Counted from the first letter of the stretch, positions 37,153 to 50,864 are shown. The stretch: DNA of 64,000 nucleotides from Azadirachta indica (GCA_022749755.1 CM040452.1:20168350-20232349); one strand, 5' to 3'. Notes: a model not told the origin generated them from the letters alone. A program made the numbers and translations.

Positions 37153-37879
37153 GAAGTGAAGTGTGCTGTAGAAAATTTTAATCCTGGTGATTCAATTCAA
37201 AATATTCATTTTCATGAATATTAACCAGTCCTTAGTGCTAATTTAGGCAAATCAAAATTAATGTGAAATTCTTTCTGTATATCTCTAATGGTAATCAAAC
37301 CTCCTTCAAGCGACTATTTTACTACAATAATCTTCCACTTAATGGCAGTGGTGCTGACTGCTGCGTGTTGCCGTTGGCCCCCTTCTTCAATTGCCATAAT
37401 ATAGCAGGCAGCCATGAACACTACTAGCTTACCTGGTACACCATTAAGATTTTGATACCCCTTTGCTTGTTGAAGGGGTAGCTTCTTAGAAATCTCTGCC
37501 TGTTTGCAAAACGCTTGAAGGTTTCAGATCGTTCTTAGACCAAAGAAGAAAATTCTCCACGCTTCTCTTGATCGTAACACTTCGCCCTGAACAGCCTCCT
37601 CAAGAATCTGGGGTCCGATTCGGCTATTGCGTCAAGTGTTCTTACTCTGATTACGTCCTGGGCGTCTCTACAGCAGTTTCTTTCAGCACAGTCCAAAGCA
37701 GCCTTCAACGTCTTCTTCTCTCACTTTCTCTTAATTTGCTGCTGCACTGCCCGCTACTGGCTGCTTGATTTGAGCATTCCAATGTGTAGCTAATTACACA
37801 ACAGATACACGTGTTTCCTCTTCTCCTTTAATTTGTAATTAAGCTTGCAAAACACCGTGCGGATTAGGAAAACGTGATG

Positions 37880-37907
37880 AAAATAAAATAAAATAAAATA
37901 AAATAAA
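37880..37907. repeat. (AAAAT)n microsatellite
   Basis: Five full AAATA/AAAAT units. Confidence 0.9.
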
Positions 37908-39411
37908 GAAACACGTAAATTGTGGTTATTTCTGATTAGTTATTTGGGGCTGGAGTGATAACTTTAATAAATTATATGTATCTCTGCTAAAGGTCAATAA
38001 ATTAGGGTGTAAGGCTGAAAATAACCCTCAATATTATACGTAAACTAATTTAGTTGTCTCTCTCTTAACTCTTGACATTCCGCACTAACTAACTCATATA
38101 TTATTAAACCACTGTGGAACAGCAGGCTATTGACCAACGTTACTGTGAAGATATATAAAAGTAAGGCTTCAGGGTATGAATCTGATTCGAGTTTATGATA
38201 TGGTTTATTACTCGAACGATTAAGGAATTGATCAAATATAAAGATATCGCTTAACCAACATTTGCTAAGAAATTAATTTGTTGATAAGATCTGTAGCATA
38301 AATTTTTCTATCATTCATTATTTCAAACTAAAATTGGGGTTAATTCTAGAACAAATAACTTACGTAACTTTATGAAATACACGATCAATCTTTTAACTAC
38401 TGGCCCCGGCGTCTTAGAATGTCATGGTTAGAGACCACTTCAAGTACAAGGCGTCTGTCAGTTCTTGTAACTCTGATTCAGATTCATACTTCGTTGATTT
38501 CTCAGTCATCCAATGAACACAGCGTTTCATTTTATCTAATGGATGTCAATTGTAAATCTTGGAGGTTGCATCGGGTATACTCTTCCCCCTCGTAAAGGCA
38601 GATGGAGTTAGCCCGTTTTTTAGTGTTGTGTTGAAATTCGGAAGAATAGTTAGCTAGCTAGTTGCTATTTAAGTGCAAAGACTGTAATTGTAATTCGCGT
38701 AAAGAATCAATGTCGTCAAATAACAGGAGACTTTTAACAAGATCTCCACGATTTGTTCTTAAATTGGACTAGACATTCCTCGTACAATGTAGACTACTGT
38801 CTGCATTCTTTACTATGCTCTTCCTTCGAAGTGGACTTGCAACGTAATTGTGTGTCACTGTACGTTGAAATGGAATCAATCGGAAGTACAACCTACGGCC
38901 ACCCAATTTTTTGTTAAGTTTCTTAATTTGTTGTTACATCCATTATATTTCTGTAAAATTAAATTTGAAGAAAAAGAGAGAGAGAGAAAAAGAGAGAAAT
39001 ACTGCCCCTTTTAAACCCAAGGCATTCGATTGAATTCTTTTAAGTCCAGAGAGTATCAGTTTGTTGATGCTTTGAGCATAAAACCTGTGGCTTAAGAACT
39101 CATTTTAACTAAGAACAACAATCTAACCCTCCAAAGTTTACATCTCCGAGCAATCCAGCTGAATGTCAAAAAGGAGTCACAAACAACTATAACTATCTTC
39201 TACGTCAAAATATTTCGGGCTTAAAGCCCAGCATTAGTTAGAACTGTCATGATCTCGTTGCTAAATCGGGTAATCGTGTCTCACCAAATTTCTTCCATTT
39301 TCCAGGTGGGCATGGCTCGATCACACAGCTGAAAAACTCAAGTTGTTAATACTCATTGTCCAAGAACTCCAAGAGATCAGAACCAAGGATAATCAATACA
39401 AGTCTGTCTGA

Positions 39412-42400
39412 TTACTTGGCTATTCGTTTTAACAGCTTATACATGCCAAAAACATTGTTCCGCTGCCACAAGTATGGAATGAAAAATGATCGATACAAGG
39501 GAGGTGAGAACTCCCTATCAAGATAATGCAGCGCTGCGATGGGCTGAAAATACATACAATTTTAAGTGTAAGCACATTAGTCAAGTCATATTTTCGCAAA
39601 GAGGAAATGAAAAGATGAAGCAGAAGACATTAATTTTACCTCCCATTTCCACAAGTCACTCCCACGATAACGGTATGGTCGATTAAGCTGAAGCTCAACA
39701 AGGAAGGTGCATTTGTCAATATCCTGGAGCTGCAATGTAGATGTTGGTTACTTCATGATGAAGATATGGCATACACGACAATCAATAGAGGCATATATTT
39801 GAATTGGTTCAGAGGGGAGTTGTAAATTACATATTGCTGGTCTGACGCCTTGTTCTTATTGTTAAAATATGATGGTGCCGCTGAAGTCCCGCCCAATGTG
39901 GAATTGAAAGGGAATGGAAGAAGCCCTCGGAAACCATCATCAATCCATCGAACCTCACCAACATAATCAGGAATGAAAAATGACGATGGGTAGCGGTGCC
40001 ACTCACTTCCAACACAAACTACAGAACCTGCCATATACACGATTCAAAAATAAGCTAAATGAATTTCAAGGACAATTCCCGGAAACAAAAAATTAAAGTT
40101 TAAAACAGACCAAAAAATGCAGTAAAAAACAAAAGATCCTCAACAATGATCACAATAAAAAATGTGATGATGCTATAAAAAGGCTATCTATCATTCTGCT
40201 CTAAAGTATTACTAATAATAAGATATAATGCTGTAAAAGCTAGAAACATAATTAAAAAAAAAGCTTTTGGAAGAAATGTCAACATTGTTATTAATTCGCA
40301 TTCTTGCATCTAATGAGTTTTCTGAAGCCATTTCTGCATTCTTCTTTTCCCAAAAGAATTAGATCACATTTAAACAAAGCTACCAACAATTTGAGATTCC
40401 ACCAAGATATCAAGAGAGCCTTGTCACAGCACCCTCCATCATATCTATATGCCTTTTTACCTTTTCTTTTTTTTTTTTTTTATTATTTTATCATCATTAT
40501 TATTATTATTTTTTTGGGCACGGGGAAGGATGTTAGTGGGGGTCAACGGCAGTGAGTCGGAAACTATACGAAAATCAATACATTATAAAACCCAGTAAAG
40601 CAACATAATGGTTATTACCTTCCCCTGCATCATCATGGTGCTCCAAAATCTTATATACCTCAATAGGAGCACCATAACCATTAATCAGCGAAAATGTACG
40701 GGCATGAGAAGCAGATAATATGAGACTAAGAGCCACAGGCCTGAGAATTTTTGCTGCCTGCAAATACAAGCAACGAAAGTTTGACTATCATTACAAATTG
40801 TCTTATAGTAACAGAGAGAATATAAGAATAATAAAGAAGCCCACCATAACCAGTAAATAATTGGCCCTTGGATTATACTTGTCTCGGAAAAGATCAGGAA
40901 AGCTTTCAATGACAGCCGAAGCTGCAACACAAACAAGTGGGTATACTGGATAAAGGAACCTGCAATAGTGGTCAGAAAAGATCTAATCACTATATACATC
41001 TAGCCACTATCCTTCATCATTATGCTACAGGTTAGATGGAGTTAAATAAACATTTATATATCTAACAGAACCCAGAATGCATCAATAGAAGGTTAAAAAG
41101 AGAATAAAGTTAAAAAATACTCATCAAGTTTCCAAAATCATGGCAGATTTATGCTTGCCACATAAGAATACCACACTTGTAACCTATCCGGTTATTGCCA
41201 GACACTGCAGTAAACCAGCCATTCCATCTGATTCCTACCACATGCAGCAATTTGGTTTTCGAAAAATACCATATCAAGATCATTTAAGTAACTCCCATGT
41301 CTTTTACAATACACTTTATCTCCAATCAAGCAATTGAGCGAGAGATTTAAAGACATTACAAATATTCTACACTGAATTACATATTAAAGTTACACTGGCA
41401 ATATGACATTAGTTTCTTGTTAGTGCTAATATCAAATACACAAATTTGTGAAATGGACAAATAAATATTTTAATAACTCCAATTAAAATGAAAAAACTAT
41501 ACAAACGTAAAAAATCTAGCAGGAATTACCCGTAATAGTATGTTGATAATATAATACCTTTCTTCCTTATGTGGCTGCAAAGACATAAATCCCAGCCAAA
41601 TATAGAAAGAAGAGACAACAACCAGCAGATCTGGAGCATACTTCTTCTGCGCAATTGGCAGAATAGCCAGGAAAAGAAAAGCAAGAATGAAACAAAAGTT
41701 AAAATTGTTGAACCCATTCCTCAGATAATACGATGCTCCTTCAGTCCCGTACAAATGGCTTTCACCACCTCCAACAACATTATATAGCAACAAATTTAAA
41801 ACAGATGATGTCCATCTCCGATAATATTGGTAGTCAACCAGCAGGGAGAGTGCCTGAACAATTCAATTCCGCATGTTAGGACATTAATATAAAGAAAACA
41901 TGAGACAGATACAACTCACCTAATGCCAATCGCTAATAATAATATATAGGCCTACAAACTCCATGGCCATAGAAAATATACATGAAAATTTAAACATTGG
42001 AACCAATTTAACTTACAAGAAGAACAAGGGAGGTGACGGCACCAGCAAGAAATGTTTGCTTGAATCTTCTGGCTAAAGAGCATATAACAACAGGGAGAAA
42101 AGCCAATATTGAGAAGGGCCAGCCTAGGATTACTCCAGCAGCTGATACTGCAACAGCCATTGCATATTTCTCCAAAAGAAACAATCCTGATGCAAGACTG
42201 ACAGCATACATAGAGAATGAGCTAGGAAGGAAACCTGCATAAGAACCGCAATAAACATTAGAGAAATCCATAAAAATGGGGTATATAAGCAATATTATAT
42301 AGAATGTATACCTAAAAACACACTGCACAGAATCATGTCAATAAGCTAGAGGATATCCTGAAAAATAGACCAGAGACAAATGAAAGAGGCCACTCACTAG

Positions 42401-43267
42401 TGCTGGCAAAGAAACAACCACTGGTTAAGCATAGCATTGCCAGTGAGTAAGATGCCAGACGCTTTCCATACTTTCTGGAAAGAGCGACAACCAGAACAGA
42501 ATCTGCAACAACAGACAGGAGACCAAGAAAGAGCCTAACTGCATAGAACACTCTCACCTGAGAAAAAAAAAAAAATCGCATACTTATATAAAGGCCAAAA
42601 AAATAGTGTCAAATCATGAATACAATCAATCAGAAGGCATTTAAAAAGAAAATTACCTTTTCCTGCCCAAACAGCCATGAAGCTGGGCGGCCCACTAATT
42701 CATGAAATAGAATGTATAAATATGACCGAAGTGCAAACTCAGAACTGCAATTGGTGTAAGAAAAACGATCAATCTCTCAATTAATTACTCCAAAACAATT
42801 CAATCTCCAATTATCAATTAACTGCTCCAAAGCAATTCAATCTCCAATTTTCTAACAACCTATTACCATAACTTTCATAACTTACACATGATTCAGCATC
42901 AAATTTTAGATTAACACAAAAATTAAATATTATACAGAAAATAAACGCAAAATATGAAAAGCACGTAAAACAGAGCGTGTATTTTGCTGTACCTGTACTC
43001 CCATGTTTGGAAACCAGATTTATAGAGCAAGTAATGAAGAGGCTCCCAGTAATTGAAGACCTCGTCGCAGTCATGTATGATATTCGATGTGGCGCTCATG
43101 TACCGAAGCATTGCAAGGGCAAACACCGGCACAAACCATCCGAGCCCCTTGTCCTCTTCGCCATCGCCGTCCGATCGGCTTGTTGGCTTGTCGTACTTCG
43201 AGTAAGTCGGCGACGAAGGAGGAGGATCCGACGGTTGTGGCCGCCTCTGCCGCGTCGTTAGAGACAT
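39412..43267 (-). CDS. ALG9: alpha-1,2-mannosyltransferase ALG9
   Basis: Ten exons (minus): 43267-42993, 42744-42657, 42557-42398, 42234-42017, 41853-41558, 40959-40845, 40757-40619, 40027-39831, 39729-39640, 39543-39412. All introns are GT-AG and phases agree, giving 569 aa, the length of plant ALG9. This GT22-family enzyme works in the ER membrane, adding alpha-1,2-mannoses from dolichyl-phosphate mannose to the lipid-linked N-glycan precursor. The family's luminal loop is IHDCDEVFNYWEPLHYLLY after the first membrane segment. Several hydrophobic segments follow (e.g. YAVRLFLGLLSVVADSVLVV, ILAFLPVVICSLA, CFILAFLFLAILPIA). The C-terminus RSFFIPYLWQ matches known ALG9. The start is the first in-frame ATG; the only upstream extension lacks one. 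No lesion was found. Confidence 0.95.
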
Positions 43268-43977
43268 CCGTTGTGGAAATGAATTACGAGTGTTGAGTGC
43301 GTCTAGGAATAATTTCACTGTGGAATAAAAACGGGTATTTGTATGCTCTGGCCTGGAAGTGAAATGATTCGTTGCTTCGACCCGAAGGAAATATGGGTTT
43401 TTTTCAATATGCTCCTTTTTTTTTTTTCAAGTTATATTGTTATTTATTTTTAGCTTTTCGTTTAGCTACATAAAAGAATTAAATAAAATATCCGGTTTTA
43501 AAATTTATTGAAAAATCTGTTTACACAGAAGAAAAAAAAAAAAAAAAAACTTTTATCAACAATTTCTACAAAAGAATATTAGATTTTCTCCTCTAGTTAT
43601 ATAGCAATCAAATAATATATGACTTGAGAATCAGACAATTATACTTCATTTCAGATTGTTTTAATGATTTTTTATAAATTTGATCTATTTCTGTTTTATA
43701 AATAAATTTTACAATATCAAAAAATATATACTTTAGTAGAATTATTCCGACTACGCGCATGGAAGTATGAATGAAATAAATTCTTACGTACACAGGATTC
43801 CTAATTGTAGACTGAATAAAATTTCCTCCTTGAACTAAGTTTACTGATACGAGAAATCTTTATATACTCTGTACAAAGATTGGCAAGCAAACTCATCGAT
43901 CTCCAGGCCAAACAAGACCAAGAAAAACTTCGTTAAATTTGTAACAGATACGTCGGAAGAAGAAAATTGATTAAATA
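43268..43977. other. divergent promoter region, ALG9 / Agenet gene
   Basis: 710-bp head-to-head intergenic space, AT-rich with A/T runs. It holds a TATA candidate for the right-hand gene and none obvious for ALG9, as expected of a housekeeping gene. Confidence 0.6.
43861..43866 (+). promoter_or_regulatory. candidate TATA box of the Agenet gene
   Basis: TATATA in CTTTATATACTC, about 112 bp before the start codon. Confidence 0.45.
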
Positions 43978-44421
43978 ATGGCGATCTCTGTGGGCTGCTG
44001 CGTGGAAGTATGCAGCAAAGAGGACGGGTTTCTGGGCTCATACTACAAGGCCAGACTATTGGGTAAAGTCGGCAAAGACAAGTACTTAGTGGAGTTCTTA
44101 ACGCTGGTGTCAGAAGAAGATGAGAAACTGAAACTAAGGGAGGTGGTGGACGCGGCGGAGGTGAGGCCATGCCCACCGGCGATAAGGGTTGCAGAGTTCA
44201 ACGTGTTGGACAAAGTGGACGCCTATGACAGAGACGGGTGGTGGGTGGGAAGAGTTACAGGGAGAGAGTTTGGTGACGATAAGTATTCTGTGTACTTTGA
44301 AAGCTCCGGAGATGAGTTTGTTTATTCTGGTTATATGCTCAGAGTTCATCAAGAATGGGACAACGGCGTCTGGGTTACTTCCAATGTACGGAGCCGCCGA
44401 ATGACCAGGCTGATCAATTAA
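43978..44421 (+). CDS. Agenet/Tudor-like domain protein (DUF724-related)
   Basis: Intronless, 147 aa. It has two tandem Agenet (plant Tudor-like) domains. Residues about 4-65 begin SVGCCVEVCSKEDGFLGSYY and contain YKARLLGKVGKDKYLVEF. Residues about 72-140 contain LDKVDAYDRDGWWVGRVTG and DKYSVYFESSGDEF. Paired Agenet domains occur in DUF724 proteins and in plant readers of methylated histones or FMRP-like proteins; larger members carry extra C-terminal domains that are absent here. It probably binds methylated or basic ligands, but no ligand can be assigned. It is convergent with PEPC, 384 bp apart. Confidence 0.85.
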   Translation: MAISVGCCVEVCSKEDGFLGSYYKARLLGKVGKDKYLVEFLTLVSEEDEKLKLREVVDAAEVRPCPPAIRVAEFNVLDKVDAYDRDGWWVGRVTGREFGDDKYSVYFESSGDEFVYSGYMLRVHQEWDNGVWVTSNVRSRRMTRLIN

Positions 44422-44805
44422 TTTTTTTCTTTTTTTGTGAAGGTATTTCTTAAAATATACGATGTAAATGCTTTTCTGATCTTAATTAACAGCACTAAAC
44501 ATTCTTTTTCTAAAAAGATAACATCAAATCCAAGTCTTTCCATACGCGGAATGCGTGCTCACAACTGTAAGATAATCAAAGGTGAAGTATTAAAAGGCTT
44601 TAAGGCCAAATTTCGTATTAGAACATAACAACAGTCCAAACTCAGGGTTGCAACAATAAAAAGTGCTGTCTCTTTTAGTATTCCAGCACAGCATTCTTAC
44701 ATTACAGCTAGATTGGGTCATACATATTCTCCCATGGATATAGTTATTTAGCATATACTTGGTAAAAAGTAAAAGCAAGATAAAGGGCATGCAGTGCAGC
44801 AATCT
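44422..44805. other. 3' intergenic space, Agenet / PEPC
   Basis: The converging 3' UTRs of the two genes presumably fill this stretch. No other feature is seen. Confidence 0.6.
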
Positions 44806-47800
44806 TTATCCGGTGTTCTGCAAGCCAGCAGCAATGCCTTTCATGGTCAAGATGAGAGTGTCCTCCAAACCAGGGGCATATTCACTTGACATATTCAGTT
44901 TCACCAGCTCATCAGCAGGTTTCACTGCTTCCGATTCCATGATCTCCTTTGAGATATGTGGCCGAACCTTCACGTTGTAGTTTGGATCACGGATCCTTTT
45001 CAGTGTGTAGGCCTGGCACACATTGAGGGTTGTGATGTATGCATCACGTAGTCGGAGTCTTTGCTTCAAGTGTGGGTCTCCTTCAAGAAGATCCTTGTGT
45101 CCAGCAGTCTACAAATACAAAAGCAAGGACCAGTTCTCTCAGTGTCGGACAATTGGTTTGAAACGGAAAAATATCCTGACAAATGCATGCATAATTGGGC
45201 AATAGTTTATTTAATGAAAAAAGGAGACAACTTTTTTGGAAGTTAATCAGTGCTTGTAATAATTGGGTTAGATATACAAATAATATATAACTTGCGTTGG
45301 TTATTTTTGGCAAAGCTAGAGAGAGACAAGGCAGGGGTTAACATTTTCATAAAGCTGGGTATGTTCTTCTAGTATGCAATTCTGAGTTATTTTCTTGTAC
45401 AACTAAAACAGCTCATCAAGAAAAATGGAGCATTTAATGAGATAAAGGTCTTCAGAATTGAGGAGCTGGAGAAAGGTAAAAGAACAGGAGTCAACAAAGA
45501 AAGATAATCTATTACAGTAAAATTTACCTGGAGAAGGAGGGCCTTGGTGTCTTCATAGTTGATTCTCAACTTCTCTCCAAATGACCAAAGGTCTTCAGAA
45601 ACGAGGAGCTGATCAAACAAGGCAGCTATCTTAGGGTTTCCCTTGGCGAACACCATTTCAACCAAATCAATGGTGACCCTAAAGAATGGCCATTCATTGT
45701 ACATCTCTTGTAGCATATGGAGATTCCTAATGTCCTTTTGGATGACATGTTTGAATGCAGCTCCGAAACCAAGCCACACCGGAAGATGAAATCTCGTTTG
45801 TGTCCAGGCAAAGATCCAAGGGATTGCACGGAGAGATTCAATACCGCCACTTGGCTTTCGCTTGGATGGACGACTTCCGATGTTCATTCGTCCATACTCC
45901 AACTCTGGTGTAGCCTACAATTTTCAAATCATGATTATTCAGTGGAACAGAAGCATATGATCGACTCAAACAAAATTGAAGAAAAAAAAAGAGAGAGAGA
46001 TGTATGCAGTTACTTACAAGACGGAAATATTCAACAAATCGAGGTTCTTGGAAAACAATGGAGCGGTATTCCTCTGTAGCAATAACTGCCATTTCATCCA
46101 TCAATGCACGCCATTCTGGTTTTGGTGAAACTGGGGGATGCATACCATGCTCAAGTGTTGCAGCCGTGAAACGCTGAAGTGTTCTAAAGCACAAGTGTTC
46201 TTCCCCAAATGATTGCTCAATAACTTCACCTTGGACAGTGACACGGAGTGAGCCATGAATTGTGTCTGGTGGTTGAGACAATATGGCAAGATGGGTGGGA
46301 CCACCTCCTCTTCCAACAGTTCCACCGCGACCATGGAACATGGTCAGTTTTATACCATAATGCTTAGCAACCTTTATAAGCTCCTCTTGAGCCTTGTATA
46401 ACTGCCAGGCAGCCGAGAATCGTCCAGCATCTTTACCTGAGTCTGAGTACCCAATCATGACTTCTTGCTTACCATTGATCCGATTCCTGTACCAATCTAT
46501 TGAGAAGAGCCGAGCCAGAGCAGCAGGAGCTGCCTCCAGATCAGCAAGCTTCTCAAAAAGTGGAACAACTCTAAGTGGTTGTTTCACATGGCACTCACGC
46601 TGCAGGAGCTCAACAGCAAGAACATCGGACGGTGCTGTTGCCATTGATATGATATATGCTCCGAAATTGTCTGCTGGGAGTTCTGCTATGACATGGAATG
46701 TGTCCAAAACATCAGCAATTTCTTCAGTTTTAGGAAGGTCGGGGCCAAAAAGTGGACGCTTGCCACTGAGTTCAGATAAAAGCCATTCCTGACGCTTTTC
46801 TTCAGACCACTCTCTGTAGGAACCATTTCCAGATGCTTGGTAATAGCGTCTATGACATCAGTGTGCCGATCAGACTCTTGCCTAATATCAAGCCTCACAA
46901 GTGAGAGTCCAAAGGTGGAGACTTGCCTCAAGAAATCAAGAAGGCTTCCATCAGCAATTGATCGGTCACCACAAGCACAGAGTGACCTATAACAGAGCTC
47001 AAGAGGCTCCAAGAACTACAAGAAATTTAAAATCCAATTAGTTATCCAGTTAAAATGATGTTTTATGGAAACTGAAAAAAAAAAAGAAGAAGAAAAAGAC
47101 ATTTAAGGATCCCATAGAAACCTAAAATATCCTAATCAAATTATTATAACATTTTCTCTATTCCCTTTTAACATTATGCAGACATTGCTGATCCAGGCAA
47201 GGAATTAACTAATTGTGGGTGTCAAACAAAAGATGACTACAGAAAAGCTACAGATAAAACAGATGTGGAAATGGACATTTAGTGGCCTGCAGATCCCACT
47301 ATAGATAGAGCAATGTTGCCAAAGGAAAGAAAGAAAAAGAAAACTGTGGTTCTACCAGGTGTCCTTATAAAAATTCAATTATCAAACTTATAGAAAAGAA
47401 AATGAATGCATGAAGAGATACCTCTTCAACATTGGTGAAAACTGCCTCCTCTGGAATGTCAGAGATTCCATGAGATAATAGCTGACGAGCACGTTCTCGT
47501 GTTTGGTACAGCTTATCTCTCACGTCACCAAGAATCACACGGTAGGGTTCATTTGCAGGAACTTGCTTCCAAAACTCTGGATCGTGGACGAAGTCAAATG
47601 AGAAGCATGCCCATAAAGATAGCAACACTTAGAATTTGAAATTGAGAATATAAAATTAAGTCAAAAAGATAAGCATTTTACTCTGAGAGATGGTAGGTAC
47701 ATCAGCTGGATAAATACATTTAAAATGAATTATTAAACATACTATTGCAAGAAGTGTCTCTCTCATGAACATTAAGTAGATAAATATGCGAAATTGCTCA

Positions 47801-50556
47801 GAAAGATCTTTGGTTACTTATTATCAAAACTTAATTAAAAGGTCTTTCTTTTTGCAACCAAACAGTATTGGCTATCCTGAAGTCCACTTTGCAAGTGAAA
47901 GGCACATTAAAAGACATGTTCAAGACCTTTTATGTCCTAAGAAATAGAACAGTCTAGATAGCACTAAGAAAACTGAGAGAGATTCCCTGATACAATTACC
48001 TATGTAGTGCTTTGCATCTCTCTTTGAGGATCTGTGAAGTATATCAGCACGAACACGAAGCTCATCACTGCAACGCCACATAGACAGCTGCCAGGAAAAA
48101 CCAATCAAGGGAATTAAGATAATGAAGACAACATAATGAATAAGGGTAATGGATTAAAATGTCGTGATGGCAGATATGAGATCTTAGGAAAAAAGACATG
48201 AGGGCACAGAATCATAAAGCACCTCAAACATAAGATCCTCAATTTGAGAATAGTACAAGTTTGCAGCCATCATTCTAGCCAATAGGCAGACATCCCTTGT
48301 GACCTCAGGAGTGACCCTTGGATTACCTGCATTTCATTTCAGAAAATATTTAAACTTGGGAAGGAGAATTGGAGAACTCGAAATTTTATCATTGCCAATA
48401 TTTCTAACCTGAGCTCAAGCAGCAAACAAAACATTTCTAACCTGAGCTTATCATTCTAACTAACAAGAAATTCCTCATTGCAGATGTTTTCTACTCCCAT
48501 TAATTACCCTGACCAATTCACAACGTAGCCGATTTCAGACATAATTTTTCAATGGAGAAAGATCATACCATCACGATCGCCACCCATCCAAGAAGAAAAC
48601 TGAATAAGAGGGGCATTGTAGGGAACACGTTCATTGATCCCTATGTTTTTCAATGCTGTGTCAACACGGCGCAAGAACTTAGGGACACCCTTCCAGATTG
48701 TTTCATGGAAGTAGCTCATCCCTGCCCTCATTTCATCTTGTGGAGTTGGTTGGGTCCTTCGAATCTCATCTGTACGGAATGCAGCTTGAATCTGGCGGAG
48801 AAAGGAATGTAGAAACAATGAATAAAATTAATAAAGCTATTGACTTAAGTAAGTCAACATTTAATACTATATTATTTTCCTGGGGAATTTTTCCTGTTGC
48901 AGACTCTTTCAAGGTAAATTAAGAAGAATATTACAGTTTTACAGCCAGATGAAATTTTTTTCCATAGCCAGACAAAATGAAGCTCAAAGCTGGAAAGATA
49001 TCGTGAGATATAGTTCTTAAGTCAATTTAGCATACCACAGAGGCCTTTAAATTGAATGGAGTCCTATAACACCATCAATATCATCTCTTTAAATTTTTTT
49101 TAAATACAACACAGACAGTGTAAAACAAATAAGATTTATTGGCCCAAACGTCGTCTAGCAAACTCAGAATAAGCAAGGAACAGGCAATGTACCTCTCGCT
49201 GTAGAGCCTCATCAAGCTCTTGCTTGTCATCAGGAGTAATATCTTTCGCATACAACTGGGCTAAACAATTCCGAATCCTGAAAGATTTTGATAAGAAAGA
49301 AAAAGCATAGGTCAGGCCCAAACCAGTTCCATTGCACATTCATGTTCACATGAAAATAATTACATCCAACTTACTCGTACATAATACATTTTAAGTATCT
49401 AAATCAACAGCCCTTAAAAATCAGAGAACCAACCTTGCATGTTTCTGAAGCAAAGATCTGCGGACTGATTGAGTGGATGAGCAGTCAAGACCAGATCTAC
49501 AGTCTGATTTTTCAGAGCATCAAAAATCTCCTCAGGAGACTTCTTCAGTTCTCCAACAAGTCTCTTGAAAGTTTCTTCAATGTCTGATTCAGTTGTTGCA
49601 GAGTTCTCATCAACAAAATCACCCTTTTTCACCTTCTTAATCCTTCGACGGTGGGCAATCTGAACCTCCTCAGCCAAGTTGGCCAAGTTAAGCATGTGGG
49701 AGAAAGCTTTGGCAATTACAATGGAGTCACCTGGATCCAGACTTGTCAAGACACTTCCAAGCTCCTCAAGTTTGTGGGGCTCATTCTTTCCTTCATACTC
49801 AGCAGCAAGCTCATAACACTCTTGAACCTAAACAACATCAACATCATTTGTCAATTGATGCAATTTACAGAAACCATCTCTTCTTCTTTAAAATTATTTT
49901 ATAAATTTTTTCATGTCAAAACAGTGACCTGAGGAGTTAACGACTCCAAATGTGGCTTTAAATCAGTCCAAACAGCTCAAAGTTTGCAGACAACTGCTTA
50001 CGTGTTAAACTGAACCTCTAAACACTCAGTCTAATTCAACAGGAAACAAATTGACATGAACATCATACACTGTGATTCTTCCTGATCCTTTCAATCCAAC
50101 CAAAACTATAACCTGGGTGGGTATCTATTAGAACCAGATAACACTAACCTCAGCCACCAAAACCCACAAAATGCATCCATAAATCACATCATACAGGCTA
50201 GAGAGTTCAGCAAACAAAAGTCTTACACTTTTCACGCTCTAAACTGTGAATCCAGTCTGTTATCATAAAACAGAGTGTTTGGCCACATGGGCATCAACAA
50301 AAGTCAACTTTTCTAACACATTATCCTCCAAATAAATTAAAAATATATATATAGATTAGAAAGAGTTCAAAAGAGAAACATCACGGACCGTTTCTTTGAG
50401 ATCCTCTCCGTGCAAATCCTGAAGGATGTCGAGAAACCGATCCAAAAGTAGAGCATCGTATTCAACCAACTTGTCATCTTCACTCACTTTCCGTGGAACC
50501 AGAAGTCTCAGCTGGGCATCAATAGATGCCATCTTCTCCAGATTCCTACTCGCCAT
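44806..50556 (-). CDS. PPC: phosphoenolpyruvate carboxylase, plant type (C3); two one-base gaps
   Basis: Ten exons (minus): 50556-50389, 49827-49434, 49277-49193, 48791-48569, 48326-48223, 48087-48000, 47576-47422, 47015-46018, 45914-45528, 45108-44806. The enzyme fixes bicarbonate onto PEP to make oxaloacetate in the cytosol, feeding the TCA cycle. The N-terminal [11 protein letters not shown] carries the regulatory phospho-Ser (Ser11), LTAHP the catalytic His, [16 protein letters not shown] the PEP-binding loop, and the C-terminus ends QNTG as in plant-type enzymes. [10 protein letters not shown] has Ala where C4 forms have Ser, so this is a C3 or housekeeping form. The exons sum to 2905 nt; exon 2 lacks one base near 49474 (HPTQSVRRS becomes HPLNQS) and exon 8 lacks one near 46825 (HLEIGSYREW becomes HLEMVPTES). 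Counting both, 968 aa would be expected. Confidence 0.93.
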
Positions 50557-50597
50557 TGTTCTTCACTCTTTCTTCAGTTCAGGTTCTCTGGTACGGA

Positions 50598-50864
50598 CTA
50601 GAATTTCATAAATTACAATCAAACATCAAACTTCAATAAACAGTCAACCAAAAGATCACCGATTGACTACAATCGGGCTAAAAAAAATGTTATAAAAAAA
50701 TTATTAGATGTGAAAAAGCCACGTGTAAAGACCAAAATTGTAGCTTTACGAAAATGATTTCATATAAAAACCAAAGAAAAAACAAAATAAAGCTACAAAA
50801 AATGGCGGATTTTGAGAGGGACCCAGATGAGGATAATTGAACAGAGTTGTAAATCCTGAAGTAC
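50598..50864 (-). other. probable 5'-UTR intron of PEPC
   Basis: On the minus strand, ATTCAG/GTACTT forms a good donor after a CT-rich leader and ATTCTAG/TCC an acceptor 41 nt before the start codon. Leader introns are common in plant PEPC genes. This is predicted from splice consensus only. Confidence 0.5.

Larger units (their letters stand above)
36070..39411. other. intergenic region between convergent UBC and ALG9 genes
   Basis: Includes both 3' flanks. A locally GC-richer block at about 37320-37790 has short open frames on both strands (66 codons plus, about 55 codons minus), none of which I recognise. A 38-codon minus-strand frame near 38.4-38.5 kb is also unrecognised. G-box core CACGTG near 37810. 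No gene is called. Confidence 0.5.

Noticed and set aside
37568..37768. 66-codon plus-strand frame and overlapping 55-codon minus-strand frame
   Set aside because: Neither resembles a known family. Both strands being open reflects the locally higher GC content, and no start or splice context was found.
44806..50556. PEPC as a true pseudogene
   Set aside because: Only two one-base gaps in A/T runs break it. All splice sites, catalytic motifs and both termini are intact, so sequence error is the simpler reading; listed as a finding to check.
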